Shown: one piece after another, positions 4,677 to 10,411 of the stretch
Layout of the letters: every line of letters begins with the position of its first letter
How positions within the stretch are numbered: position 1 is the first letter of the stretch
Assembly: GCA_017514645.1 (NCBI GenBank)
Contig: JAFWJP010000281.1
Coordinates: 1 to 10,411 of the forward strand
Reading direction: 5' to 3'
From: Solobacterium sp.
Lineage (GTDB): Bacteria > Bacillota_I > Bacilli_A > Erysipelotrichales > Erysipelotrichaceae
Length of the DNA: 10,411 bases
Position numbers and translations under genes: made by a program
The notes under the pieces: model-generated
Databases searched by the model: none
What the model was told of the DNA's origin: nothing
What the model saw: the letters and a program-made list of their open reading frames with translations, nothing else

Positions 4677-6500
4677 ATGAAGAAACCAACACGCAAACAG
4701 AGATTCCGTTATTGGATCGACTACCGTATGGCTGCAGGTACAGCCAGTATGGTCAAACTCCTGCTGACCATGGTCATGACCTCCGTGCTGTTTGTGACAG
4801 TTCTGGTTCTTCTGTTCCACCTGCACGCAGACGGGAAATCTGTCATTGCTGTCTTCTGGGACAACCTGCGTTCAGCGATGTCTTCTTCATTTCCTTCTTC
4901 AGATTCCGGTTCTTTGTTGTATATCGTCCTGTATACACTGCTGGGTCTTACCGGTATGATCTTTACCGGCATGCTGATCGGTATTTTTTCCAGTACGATG
5001 CGCGGCAGGATCGTTGCTCTGCAGCAGGAGAATCCCGATATCATTGAGGAAGGACATACGGTTGTACTGGGTTTCCGCATCGGTGAATATGCGCTGCTGC
5101 GGGAACTTATCGTGGCTGCGGAAGATGAAAAGAAGACGATCGTTGTTGTTGAAAACATGGAACGTCAGGAGATGGAACAGGCGATCAGAAAGAATATCAA
5201 GGTTCCGGCAAATGTTCGTCTTACCGCAATCAAGGGCGATACGACAAGCCCTAGCGCCTTGGCCTGCTGCGGGATACCGTTCTGTTCGACCCTTGTCGTC
5301 CATACACGGGATAAAGGCCGGACGATCAAGACGCTGCTGGCAGTGGAAATACTGCTGGCAGAATGTGAAAAACGTCCTGTCATCGTGTCATCCGTAGACA
5401 CAAACAGTCCGATTTTCTCAGAAGAGATGCTGAAGGAGAACGGGATCACGATGCTGCATTCCGGGGATGTTACTGCGCGCATCATTGCCCATTCCGCTAC
5501 CCAGACCGGCATCTATGAAGCCTTGCTGGATATCATCGATTTTGCCAACTACGAATTCTATTTTGAAGAACGTCCGGAACTTGAAGGACTGCCGTTCGGA
5601 GCAGCCGTGCTCTCGGCAAGAAAGGCCATTGTCAGCGGTATCTACCGCGATGACAAGGCACTGCTCAATCCTCCTCAGGATACGATAATACAGAAAGGCG
5701 ATGTGCTGATCACATTTGAAGAAGAACCGAAGGATCTGATCCTCGATGATCCCGCCGGGTGCGTACTTCCGGAACCGTCTGAAGAAATGCTGGAGAAGAT
5801 CATTGAGGAAGTTGTCATTTTCGGAATCAACTCTTCGATCGGTACGATCCTGGAGGAGCTGCCGGATAACATTCAGCATGTACGGATGATCGGTCTGTCC
5901 CCACAGGATAAAGTATCCTTCCTGCCCGAGGAAGAGAAATACGATACAGATCTGATCTTTGATTACCGCAGCACCGAATCTGAAAGCAATCTCTGTGACA
6001 TGGTGCGGCAAGCCGGCCATATCTGCGTACTTGCCGACCGGCGCAGGAAGGAAGAAGATGCCGACACGGAGACGATGCTGAAGATCCTGAAACTGCGGAA
6101 TCTCAAGAAACGGTACGGGCTGAACTATACGATCACTGCTGAAATGCGCTGTGAAAACAACCGTAATCTGATCGCGTCTGAAGAGACTGAGGATTTTGTG
6201 GTTGCGACCGATCTTTCCTCAATGATGCTGGCGCAGATCACAGCGGATGTAAGGAGAGCACCGGTATTCATGGAACTGCTGGATGAGATCGGTTCAGAGG
6301 TCTACCTGAAACCGGCCGCTCTGTTCGGACTTACAGATACAGAACTGACCTATCAGGAACTGCTGAGACGCGTATATGCAGCCGGCAGTATCCTGATGGG
6401 CATCAGAACCCCGGATACACCGTTCAAGATCCTCGCTGATACCACCGGCAGAATTGTCCTGACGGAGAATGATCAGCTGATCCTGCTTTCGGAGGAATAG
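4677..6500 (+). CDS. CASTOR/POLLUX-like ion channel with cytosolic nucleotide-binding (RCK-like) domains
   Basis: This is a 607-residue membrane protein. A basic N-terminus is followed by two hydrophobic helices at about 27-48 and 80-104. The segment between them (about 51-79, with FWDNLRSAMSSSFP) may form the pore loop. The large cytosolic part begins EGHTVVLGFRIGEYALLREL (about 125-144), a Rossmann-like unit as in TrkA-N/RCK domains. It contains a second similar unit from about residue 380 (EVVIFGINSSIGTILEEL). This arrangement fits bacterial homologues of the plant CASTOR/POLLUX channels, which are ligand- or Ca2+-gated cation channels. The ion specificity here is unknown. The ATG at 4677 is chosen because AAGGAG lies just upstream and the promoter lies within the longer frame; a TTG at 4599 would give 26 extra residues. 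The gene is monocistronic and is bracketed by a 33-bp direct repeat. The bacterial family is poorly characterised. Confidence 0.78.
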   Translation: MKKPTRKQRFRYWIDYRMAAGTASMVKLLLTMVMTSVLFVTVLVLLFHLHADGKSVIAVFWDNLRSAMSSSFPSSDSGSLLYIVLYTLLGLTGMIFTGMLIGIFSSTMRGRIVALQQENPDIIEEGHTVVLGFRIGEYALLRELIVAAEDEKKTIVVVENMERQEMEQAIRKNIKVPANVRLTAIKGDTTSPSALACCGIPFCSTLVVHTRDKGRTIKTLLAVEILLAECEKRPVIVSSVDTNSPIFSEEMLKENGITMLHSGDVTARIIAHSATQTGIYEALLDIIDFANYEFYFEERPELEGLPFGAAVLSARKAIVSGIYRDDKALLNPPQDTIIQKGDVLITFEEEPKDLILDDPAGCVLPEPSEEMLEKIIEEVVIFGINSSIGTILEELPDNIQHVRMIGLSPQDKVSFLPEEEKYDTDLIFDYRSTESESNLCDMVRQAGHICVLADRRRKEEDADTETMLKILKLRNLKKRYGLNYTITAEMRCENNRNLIASEETEDFVVATDLSSMMLAQITADVRRAPVFMELLDEIGSEVYLKPAALFGLTDTELTYQELLRRVYAAGSILMGIRTPDTPFKILADTTGRIVLTENDQLILLSEE

Positions 6501-6501
6501 G

Positions 6502-6534
6502 CAAAGAAATACACAGATAAACCAATCGTAAAAA
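6502..6534 (+). repeat. 33-bp direct repeat, copy 2 (downstream of the channel gene)
   Basis: This is the partner of 4505-4537: 30 of 33 positions match and the 19-nt core is identical (6516-6534). It begins 2 nt after the channel stop codon and its A-run leads into the next hairpin. Confidence 0.75.
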
Positions 6535-6559
6535 AGGCACTTCATGTGAAGTGCCTCTT
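6530..6559 (-). terminator. Terminator between the convergent channel and CofE-like genes
   Basis: GGCACTTC (6536-6543) and GAAGTGCC (6548-6555) form a perfect 8-bp stem with an ATGT loop. Read on the - strand the hairpin is followed by six T (complement of 6530-6535), so it is a strong terminator for the CofE-like gene that ends at 6565. On the + strand only TCTTGT follows, so it is weaker for the channel gene. Confidence 0.8.
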
Positions 6560-6564
6560 GTATG

Positions 6565-7755
6565 TTAATTCGTGTAGTTGTCGAAGTAACCCTGAACCAG
6601 GACGATCGGTGTACCTTTGTCACCGGAACCGGAATTCAGATCACACAGAGATCCGATCAGATCGGTCAGCTGACGGGGTGTCGTACCCTCGGAAGCCATC
6701 TGTCCCTTCAGGTCGCCGTCCTTCTCCCGGATACGCTGAGCGATCGCTGCCTGCAGTGCTTCACCGGTCAGGTTCCCGTAGTCATTGTCAGCCAGATACT
6801 TGATCTTGAGTTCATTCGGTGTCCCGATCAGTCCGGCTGTATATCCCGGAGATACCACCGGGTCCGCCAGTTCCCAGATTTTTCCCTGCGGATCCTTGAA
6901 TGCACCGTCTCCGTAGATCATGACCTCGATGTTCTTACCCGTCGCTTCGTTCAGAAGCGCCTGTGTCTTTTCTACAAACTCCTGGCAGTTCCGGGGGAAG
7001 AGTTTGACCTTCTCATCAGTTGCCTTGTTGGAACCGAGCAGACCGTAGTTCTCGTTGAATCCGGAACCGTTGATTGGCGCTGTCATGATGTCGTCCATTC
7101 CCAGGACGATCCGGGCACCTGCCTGACGCAGGATGCGCTTCGTACGCTTGCGGGTGTGGATATCGCAGTTGATGACGACATCCGTGTAATCCAGTACGGC
7201 ATGTGGCCGGTTGGAGAGGATGATTACAGCTTCTGCACCCTCGCCTTTGATCAGTTCTTCGTAGAACGCGACATAGTCGACACCAGTGAAGCGGTGCGGA
7301 TTGAACCCGAACAGTTCACGGTAGCGCTCCATGGTCAGGATATCGGTATAGGGATCGATCCCGGCTTCATCCAGCTGATCCAGCGAAACGAGTTCGTTCC
7401 CGACTTCATCGGAAGGATAGTTGAGCATCAGGACAACTTTTTTTGCACCCCTGGCAATGCCCTTCGGACAGACAGAGAAGCGGTTTCTCGACAGAATGGG
7501 GGAAATGACCGCAACTGTCTCGCCGCCGGTCTTCTCACGGACGTCCGCAGCGATATCATCGATCGTGCAGTAGTTTCCCTGCGCACGGGCCACTACAGAC
7601 TCGGTGATGCAGACAACATCCTTGTCCCTCAACGCGAATCCTTCACTCTCGGCAGCCGCCAGAACAGAATCACAGACAATGCGCGGCAGGTCGTCCCCTT
7701 CGCGGATGATCGGTGCACGGACACCTCTAGAAACAGTACCTATTCTTCTTTCCAT
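6565..7755 (-). CDS. CofE-like protein (coenzyme F420-0:L-glutamate ligase family), function unknown
   Basis: This is a 396-residue soluble protein of the family annotated as F420-0:gamma-glutamyl ligase (CofE), which in archaea and actinobacteria adds glutamate to F420-0 using GTP. The match is seen in KDVVCITESVVARAQGNY (about residues 45-62, corresponding to the CofE N-terminal ITEK-V-S-AEG region), NGSGFNENYGLLGSNKAT, YGDGAFKDP (about 281-289) and the C-terminal TDLIGSLCDLNSGSGDKG. Archaeal CofE is about 250 residues, so this is a longer branch that I recall as widespread in Bacillota that lack F420. The true reaction is therefore unknown; an amide ligase acting on another acid is an inference. 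The ATG is preceded by GGAGG and a TATAAT. It is divergent from the msrA fusion and convergent with the channel gene. No F420 biosynthesis gene appears in this window. Confidence 0.8.
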   Translation of the reverse strand: MERRIGTVSRGVRAPIIREGDDLPRIVCDSVLAAAESEGFALRDKDVVCITESVVARAQGNYCTIDDIAADVREKTGGETVAVISPILSRNRFSVCPKGIARGAKKVVLMLNYPSDEVGNELVSLDQLDEAGIDPYTDILTMERYRELFGFNPHRFTGVDYVAFYEELIKGEGAEAVIILSNRPHAVLDYTDVVINCDIHTRKRTKRILRQAGARIVLGMDDIMTAPINGSGFNENYGLLGSNKATDEKVKLFPRNCQEFVEKTQALLNEATGKNIEVMIYGDGAFKDPQGKIWELADPVVSPGYTAGLIGTPNELKIKYLADNDYGNLTGEALQAAIAQRIREKDGDLKGQMASEGTTPRQLTDLIGSLCDLNSGSGDKGTPIVLVQGYFDNYTN

Positions 7756-7785
7756 ATATCCTCCGGTGTATTTTATGACATGACT

Positions 7786-7791
7786 ATTATA
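7786..7791 (-). promoter_or_regulatory. -10 element of the CofE-like gene
   Basis: On the - strand this is a perfect TATAAT, 31 nt before the ATG. A leader of about 24 nt holding CGGAGGA would result. The best -35 at 17-nt spacing (TCTGCA, 7809-7814) matches poorly, so promoter strength is uncertain. Confidence 0.55.
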
Positions 7792-7830
7792 TCTTTTTTG
7801 GATGAGTTTGCAGATTTCATTGCCGAAAAA

Positions 7831-7839
7831 TGCTAGGAT
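7831..7839 (+). promoter_or_regulatory. Weak candidate extended -10 for the MsrA fusion gene
   Basis: TGCTAGGAT has the TGn extension but only a partial -10 match and no clear -35. The AAGGAG at 7848-7853 lies 8 nt before the ATG at 7862. The roughly 106-bp divergent region must hold a + strand promoter somewhere; this is the best candidate I see. Confidence 0.25.
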
Positions 7840-7861
7840 TTTTGCATAAGGAGCACTGAGA

Positions 7862-8743
7862 ATGAAAAGTATTACAGATTACGGACTGACCCTGGAACCT
7901 GCGGAAACCCCTTCCGGAACGAGCTGGGCGATCATGAGCGAAGGCAGATGCGTCGGCACTGCCGATCTCAGCAGGGACGGCGTCATTTCCGTTTTCATCA
8001 ACGAGGCAGACCGTTACCATCACTATGCCTTTGATGCGATCCGCATCCTGACCGTCTACGCCCACGAAGATCTCGGCATCGATACCGTCTTTGCTTCCAT
8101 GGACAAGGAAAACGAAGGCGCCCGCCGCATCCTCACCCACAACGGCTATGAGATTATGCAGGAGAGTGCCGGTCATCTGTATCTGGAACACCGGAAACTC
8201 ACAACAGTACGGGATGATGACTATGATCCCGGGGAAGGCAGGCAGGTCCTGTACTTTGCCGGCGGCTGTTTCTGGGGCATGGAAAAGGTCTTCCGCCTGC
8301 TGGACGGTGTAACGGACACCTGCACAGGGTATGCCAACGGACATACGTCAGCACCCCGCTATGAAGACATCTGCCGCAACGATACCGGCTACCGGGAAAC
8401 CGTGCGCGTGACGTATGATCCGGCACAGGCACCGACAGAGATCCTCCTGAAGGCGTTATTCCTCTGCATCGATCCGACGGTGAAGGATCGTCAGGGAGAA
8501 GATATCGGCACCCAGTACCAGACCGGTGTCTACTACCGGGATGAAGAACTCGGGGAAACGGTCAGGAAATACTTCGAAGAGGAAAAGAAAAGACACGGGC
8601 GCTTCGAAGTGGAGCTGGAACCCTTGAAAGTATTCTACGAAGCGGAGGAATATCACCAGAGATATCTGGACAAGATGCCCAACGGCTACTGCCATATCAC
8701 AAATGTGGAAATGGAAGAAGTGAAGAAACTGAACAACCGGTAA
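7862..8743 (+). CDS. msrA: Peptide methionine-(S)-S-oxide reductase MsrA with N-terminal GNAT-like domain
   Basis: This is a 293-residue cytosolic fusion. Residues about 128-287 are MsrA, which reduces methionine-(S)-sulfoxide to methionine. The motif YFAGGCFWGMEKVF holds the catalytic Cys136, TGYRET supplies Glu179, QGEDIGTQYQTG supplies Asp214 and Tyr219, and AEEYHQRYLDKMPNGYCHI ends with Cys277 as the likely resolving cysteine. Residues about 1-112 look like a GNAT acetyltransferase fold, with the end pattern ENEGARRILTHNGYEIM matching the usual N..a.r.le.nGF segment. The acetyl-CoA loop (R/Q-x-x-G-x-G/A) reads RYHHYA, lacking the key glycine, so acetyltransferase activity is doubtful. Standalone MsrA is about 160-180 residues, so the extra domain is real. 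The gene has its own RBS and a terminator covering its stop codon. The MsrA call is firm; the GNAT call is good but its role is unknown. Confidence 0.93.
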   Translation: MKSITDYGLTLEPAETPSGTSWAIMSEGRCVGTADLSRDGVISVFINEADRYHHYAFDAIRILTVYAHEDLGIDTVFASMDKENEGARRILTHNGYEIMQESAGHLYLEHRKLTTVRDDDYDPGEGRQVLYFAGGCFWGMEKVFRLLDGVTDTCTGYANGHTSAPRYEDICRNDTGYRETVRVTYDPAQAPTEILLKALFLCIDPTVKDRQGEDIGTQYQTGVYYRDEELGETVRKYFEEEKKRHGRFEVELEPLKVFYEAEEYHQRYLDKMPNGYCHITNVEMEEVKKLNNR

Positions 8744-8757
8744 AACGGTTGTTTTTT
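8732..8757 (+). terminator. Intrinsic terminator overlapping the msrA stop codon
   Basis: AACAACCG (8732-8739) pairs perfectly with CGGTTGTT (8746-8753) around a GTAAAA loop, and a run of six T covers 8752-8757. The left arm encodes the last residues (NNR) and the stop lies in the loop, so coding sequence doubles as terminator. Confidence 0.85.
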
Positions 8758-8779
8758 CCGGAAGAAAGTAGTCTATAAT
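8749..8779 (+). promoter_or_regulatory. Promoter of the MarR/radical SAM gene
   Basis: A perfect TATAAT (8774-8779) lies 46 nt before the ATG at 8826. The best -35 is TTGTTT (8749-8754) at a wide 19-nt spacing, and it is shared with the right arm and T-run of the msrA terminator. Transcription would start near 8786. The leader holds a small GAAGC-TTGG-GCTTC hairpin (8792-8805), a possible autoregulatory site. Confidence 0.6.
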
Positions 8780-8825
8780 GAGTGCATGTGTGAAGCTTGG
8801 GCTTCCAACCATAAAGGGGACTGCT

Positions 8826-9971
8826 ATGGAAAACGGACATCACTTCCTGGTGAATCAATCAATACTGTACCGGAATACCCAGAAGTATTTTGACAAGATC
8901 CTTTCGAAGTTTGATATCGGTGCCGGACAGCTGATCTATATCATTGCGATCAATGAGAACGAAGGCGTTACCATGCAGGAAGTCTCCCGGCTTCTGGAGA
9001 TGGACAAAGGAACGACGACCAAGTCGATCCAGCGTCTGATCGAACAGGGATACGTCGAAATGCGCATTGATGAAAAGGACAGACGCATCAAGCACCTGCA
9101 CATGACGGAGAAGTCCGGTCAGATGATCAATGAGATTTACGGTTACCGGAATGATTACCGGATGACCCTGGCCAAAGATATGGATTTTGAAACGTTTGCC
9201 GAAGCGCTGGAACAGGTGACGGACAATTCCCGGAGGCTTCTGGTGGATGAAGACCGCTACCAGGGAATCCGCATCGGACGTCTGGACAAGCTGTCATTCG
9301 CGGATTATCCGGGGAAGGCGGCAGCCGTGGTCTACATGGGCGGCTGTAACTTCAAATGCCCGTACTGCCGGTACCGTGACCTGGTCTTCATGCCGGAGAA
9401 TTACGCAACGGTCAGCCCGAAGGAGGTACTGGGCTTCCTGGAAAAGCGGAAAGGTCTGCTGGACGCGGTATGCATCAGCGGCGGAGAACCGCTGCTGCAG
9501 GAAGGACTTGCCGAGTTCATGGATGAGATCAAGGATCTCGGCTATGAGATCAAGCTGGATACCAACGGCTACGATCCGGAAAAGCTGCAGACCTTGCTGG
9601 AGACCGGACTGGTGGACTGTGCCGCGCTGGATGTCAAGAATACCGCATTGCGCTATGCGGAAACGATCGGCATGCAGGCAAACGCCTTCCGTTATGACAA
9701 TATCGTAAGATCCATCGCAATCCTGCAGCAGAGCGGCATCACCTATGAACTGAAGACGACGGTGGTAAGGGAATACCATACCCTGGAACAGCTGAAGGAA
9801 CTGGCGGAATGTCTGAAGGACAAAGGACACTGGGTTCTGCAGCAGTTCATCCCCGGCGACAGCAACATTCTGCCCGGTCTGACGGCCTATACACCGGAAG
9901 AGATGAAGGAAATGTACGCAGTTGTCCGGCAGATCAAACCGGATACGGAACTCCGGGGCATTGATGAATGA
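8826..9971 (+). CDS. MarR winged-helix domain fused to NrdG-like radical SAM enzyme
   Basis: This 381-residue protein has two parts. Residues about 5-140 form a MarR-type DNA-binding domain: VTMQEVSRLLEMDKGTTTKS followed by IQRLIEQGYVEMRIDEKDRR, the recognition helix and wing, then HMTEKSGQMI. Residues about 148-381 form a radical SAM enzyme that begins LDKLSFADYPGKAAAVVYMG. It carries GCNFKCPYC (Cys174, Cys178, Cys181; CxxxCxxC for a 4Fe-4S cluster) and SGGEPLL (about 218-224, SAM binding). The catalytic part resembles the NrdG2 branch, annotated as activase of anaerobic ribonucleotide reductase. The usual HN after the third Cys is RY here. No nrdD is present in the window. The ATG at 8826 is chosen because AGGGGA lies 5 nt upstream and TATAAT precedes it; the upstream in-frame ATG at 8778 overlaps the -10. 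Both domain calls are strong; the joint function is unknown. Confidence 0.9.
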   Translation: MENGHHFLVNQSILYRNTQKYFDKILSKFDIGAGQLIYIIAINENEGVTMQEVSRLLEMDKGTTTKSIQRLIEQGYVEMRIDEKDRRIKHLHMTEKSGQMINEIYGYRNDYRMTLAKDMDFETFAEALEQVTDNSRRLLVDEDRYQGIRIGRLDKLSFADYPGKAAAVVYMGGCNFKCPYCRYRDLVFMPENYATVSPKEVLGFLEKRKGLLDAVCISGGEPLLQEGLAEFMDEIKDLGYEIKLDTNGYDPEKLQTLLETGLVDCAALDVKNTALRYAETIGMQANAFRYDNIVRSIAILQQSGITYELKTTVVREYHTLEQLKELAECLKDKGHWVLQQFIPGDSNILPGLTAYTPEEMKEMYAVVRQIKPDTELRGIDE

Positions 9972-9975
9972 AAAC

Positions 9976-10007
9976 AGGCTCTTCCTTGGCGGAAGAGCCT
10001 TTTGTTT
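9976..10007. terminator. Terminator between the convergent MarR/radical SAM and YczE-like genes
   Basis: AGGCTCTTCC (9976-9985) and GGAAGAGCCT (9991-10000) form a perfect 10-bp stem with a TTGGC loop, followed by TTTGTTT on the + strand. On the - strand the run after the stem is TGTTTT. It probably serves both genes. Confidence 0.88.
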
Positions 10008-10411
10008 ATTCTCCTTTGATCAGGATGAGGCATCCTTCGATCAGTCCGACCTGGGTCAGGTCACGCGGATCGAAGTGCAGGAGCCGGAACACTGCCTGCA
10101 TGATATACCCGGTACAGAAGACGTTGATCAGTGTACCGATGCCGGCAGGGGCACCGAGCAGCCAGCCGATCGCGAATACCACCACCAGAATGACCGTCTG
10201 CACTGCTCCGATGGACAGTTTTCTCAGCCGCTTTCCCAGACCGATGAACAAGGTGTCCCGCGGTCCGCATCCAAGCTGAGCAGCCATATAGTAATACTGG
10301 CCGACCGCACACAAGGCAATGCCGATCAAGGTCATGATGATCCCTCCGGCCATAGTCGAAGGTTCCGGCAATAGTCCCGTCCAGATGATGAAGTCCGAAT
10401 AGTAGCCGCAG
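10006..10411 (-). CDS. YczE/YitT-like integral membrane protein, C-terminal part (5' end outside window)
   Basis: The frame is open from the right edge to the TAA at 10006-10008 and gives about 134 residues; the true start lies beyond the window. Hydrophobic segments include GGIIMTLIGIALCAVGQYYY, AVQTVILVVVFAIGWLLG and GTLINVFCTGYIMQAVFRLL. Between them is the motif AAQLGCGPRDTLFIGLGKRL. It matches the LG.GP.D...GL signature of small multi-pass proteins annotated YczE/YyaS/YitT family, whose transport or signalling role is not established. The next genes cannot be seen. It converges on the MarR/radical SAM gene across a shared terminator. The TTG at 10371 inside the frame is not a likely start, since matching hydrophobic sequence (such as DFIIWTGLL) continues upstream of it. 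Confidence 0.8.
   Translation of the reverse strand, partial: CGYYSDFIIWTGLLPEPSTMAGGIIMTLIGIALCAVGQYYYMAAQLGCGPRDTLFIGLGKRLRKLSIGAVQTVILVVVFAIGWLLGAPAGIGTLINVFCTGYIMQAVFRLLHFDPRDLTQVGLIEGCLILIKGE

Noticed and set aside
6562..7836. Long + strand frame opposite the CofE-like gene (424 codons)
   Set aside because: The - strand frame has recognisable family motifs, a GGAGG site, a TATAAT and a terminator; the + strand frame has none of these and reads as a shadow.
1..10411. CRISPR array, tRNA or rRNA genes, prophage genes
   Set aside because: No regularly spaced repeats, cloverleaf sequences, rRNA segments or phage structural genes were seen.

Overview
The window looks like chromosome from an anaerobic, moderate-GC Bacillota bacterium, probably a gut-type member and possibly of the Erysipelotrichales. 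That placement is inferred from AGGAGG-type ribosome binding sites, TATAAT-type promoters, a glycoside hydrolase family 2 enzyme, an Hsp33-Dus gene pair, an NrdG-like radical SAM enzyme and a Firmicute-type CofE-like protein. No marker gene fixes the taxon. Gene density is high and intergenic regions are short, except for one AT-rich gap of about 460 bp (4215-4676).

Layout. Positions 1-2388 (+) hold the 3' end of a GH2 glycosidase gene, then hslO (Hsp33), then a tRNA-dihydrouridine synthase gene that overlaps hslO by 32 nt. Positions 2452-4214 (+) hold three tandem 185-residue thioredoxin-fold, peroxiredoxin-like proteins with a CxxC active site. The 4215-4676 gap holds a strong palindrome that looks like the left end of a decayed IS3-type element, a nested-hairpin terminator and a good sigma-A promoter. 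That promoter drives a CASTOR/POLLUX-like ion-channel protein (4677-6500, +). A convergent CofE-like gene follows (6565-7755, -). Divergent from it is a GNAT-like/MsrA fusion (7862-8743, +), then a MarR/radical SAM fusion (8826-9971, +). The last gene is a YczE/YitT-like membrane protein (-) that runs off the right edge.

How the genes fit together. Several products concern thiol and redox damage: Hsp33 (redox-switched chaperone), the three CxxC redoxins and methionine sulfoxide reductase. The MarR/radical SAM protein carries an oxygen-labile cluster signature on a DNA-binding module. The genes are mostly separate transcription units with their own promoters and terminators, so a shared redox role is inference from content and not from operon structure.

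The strongest candidate for an undescribed system is the single-chain MarR winged helix plus NrdG-like radical SAM enzyme. Other points worth following are the redoxin triplication, the degenerate GNAT domain fused to MsrA, the CofE-like protein with no F420 genes in view, and a 33-bp direct repeat that brackets the channel gene.
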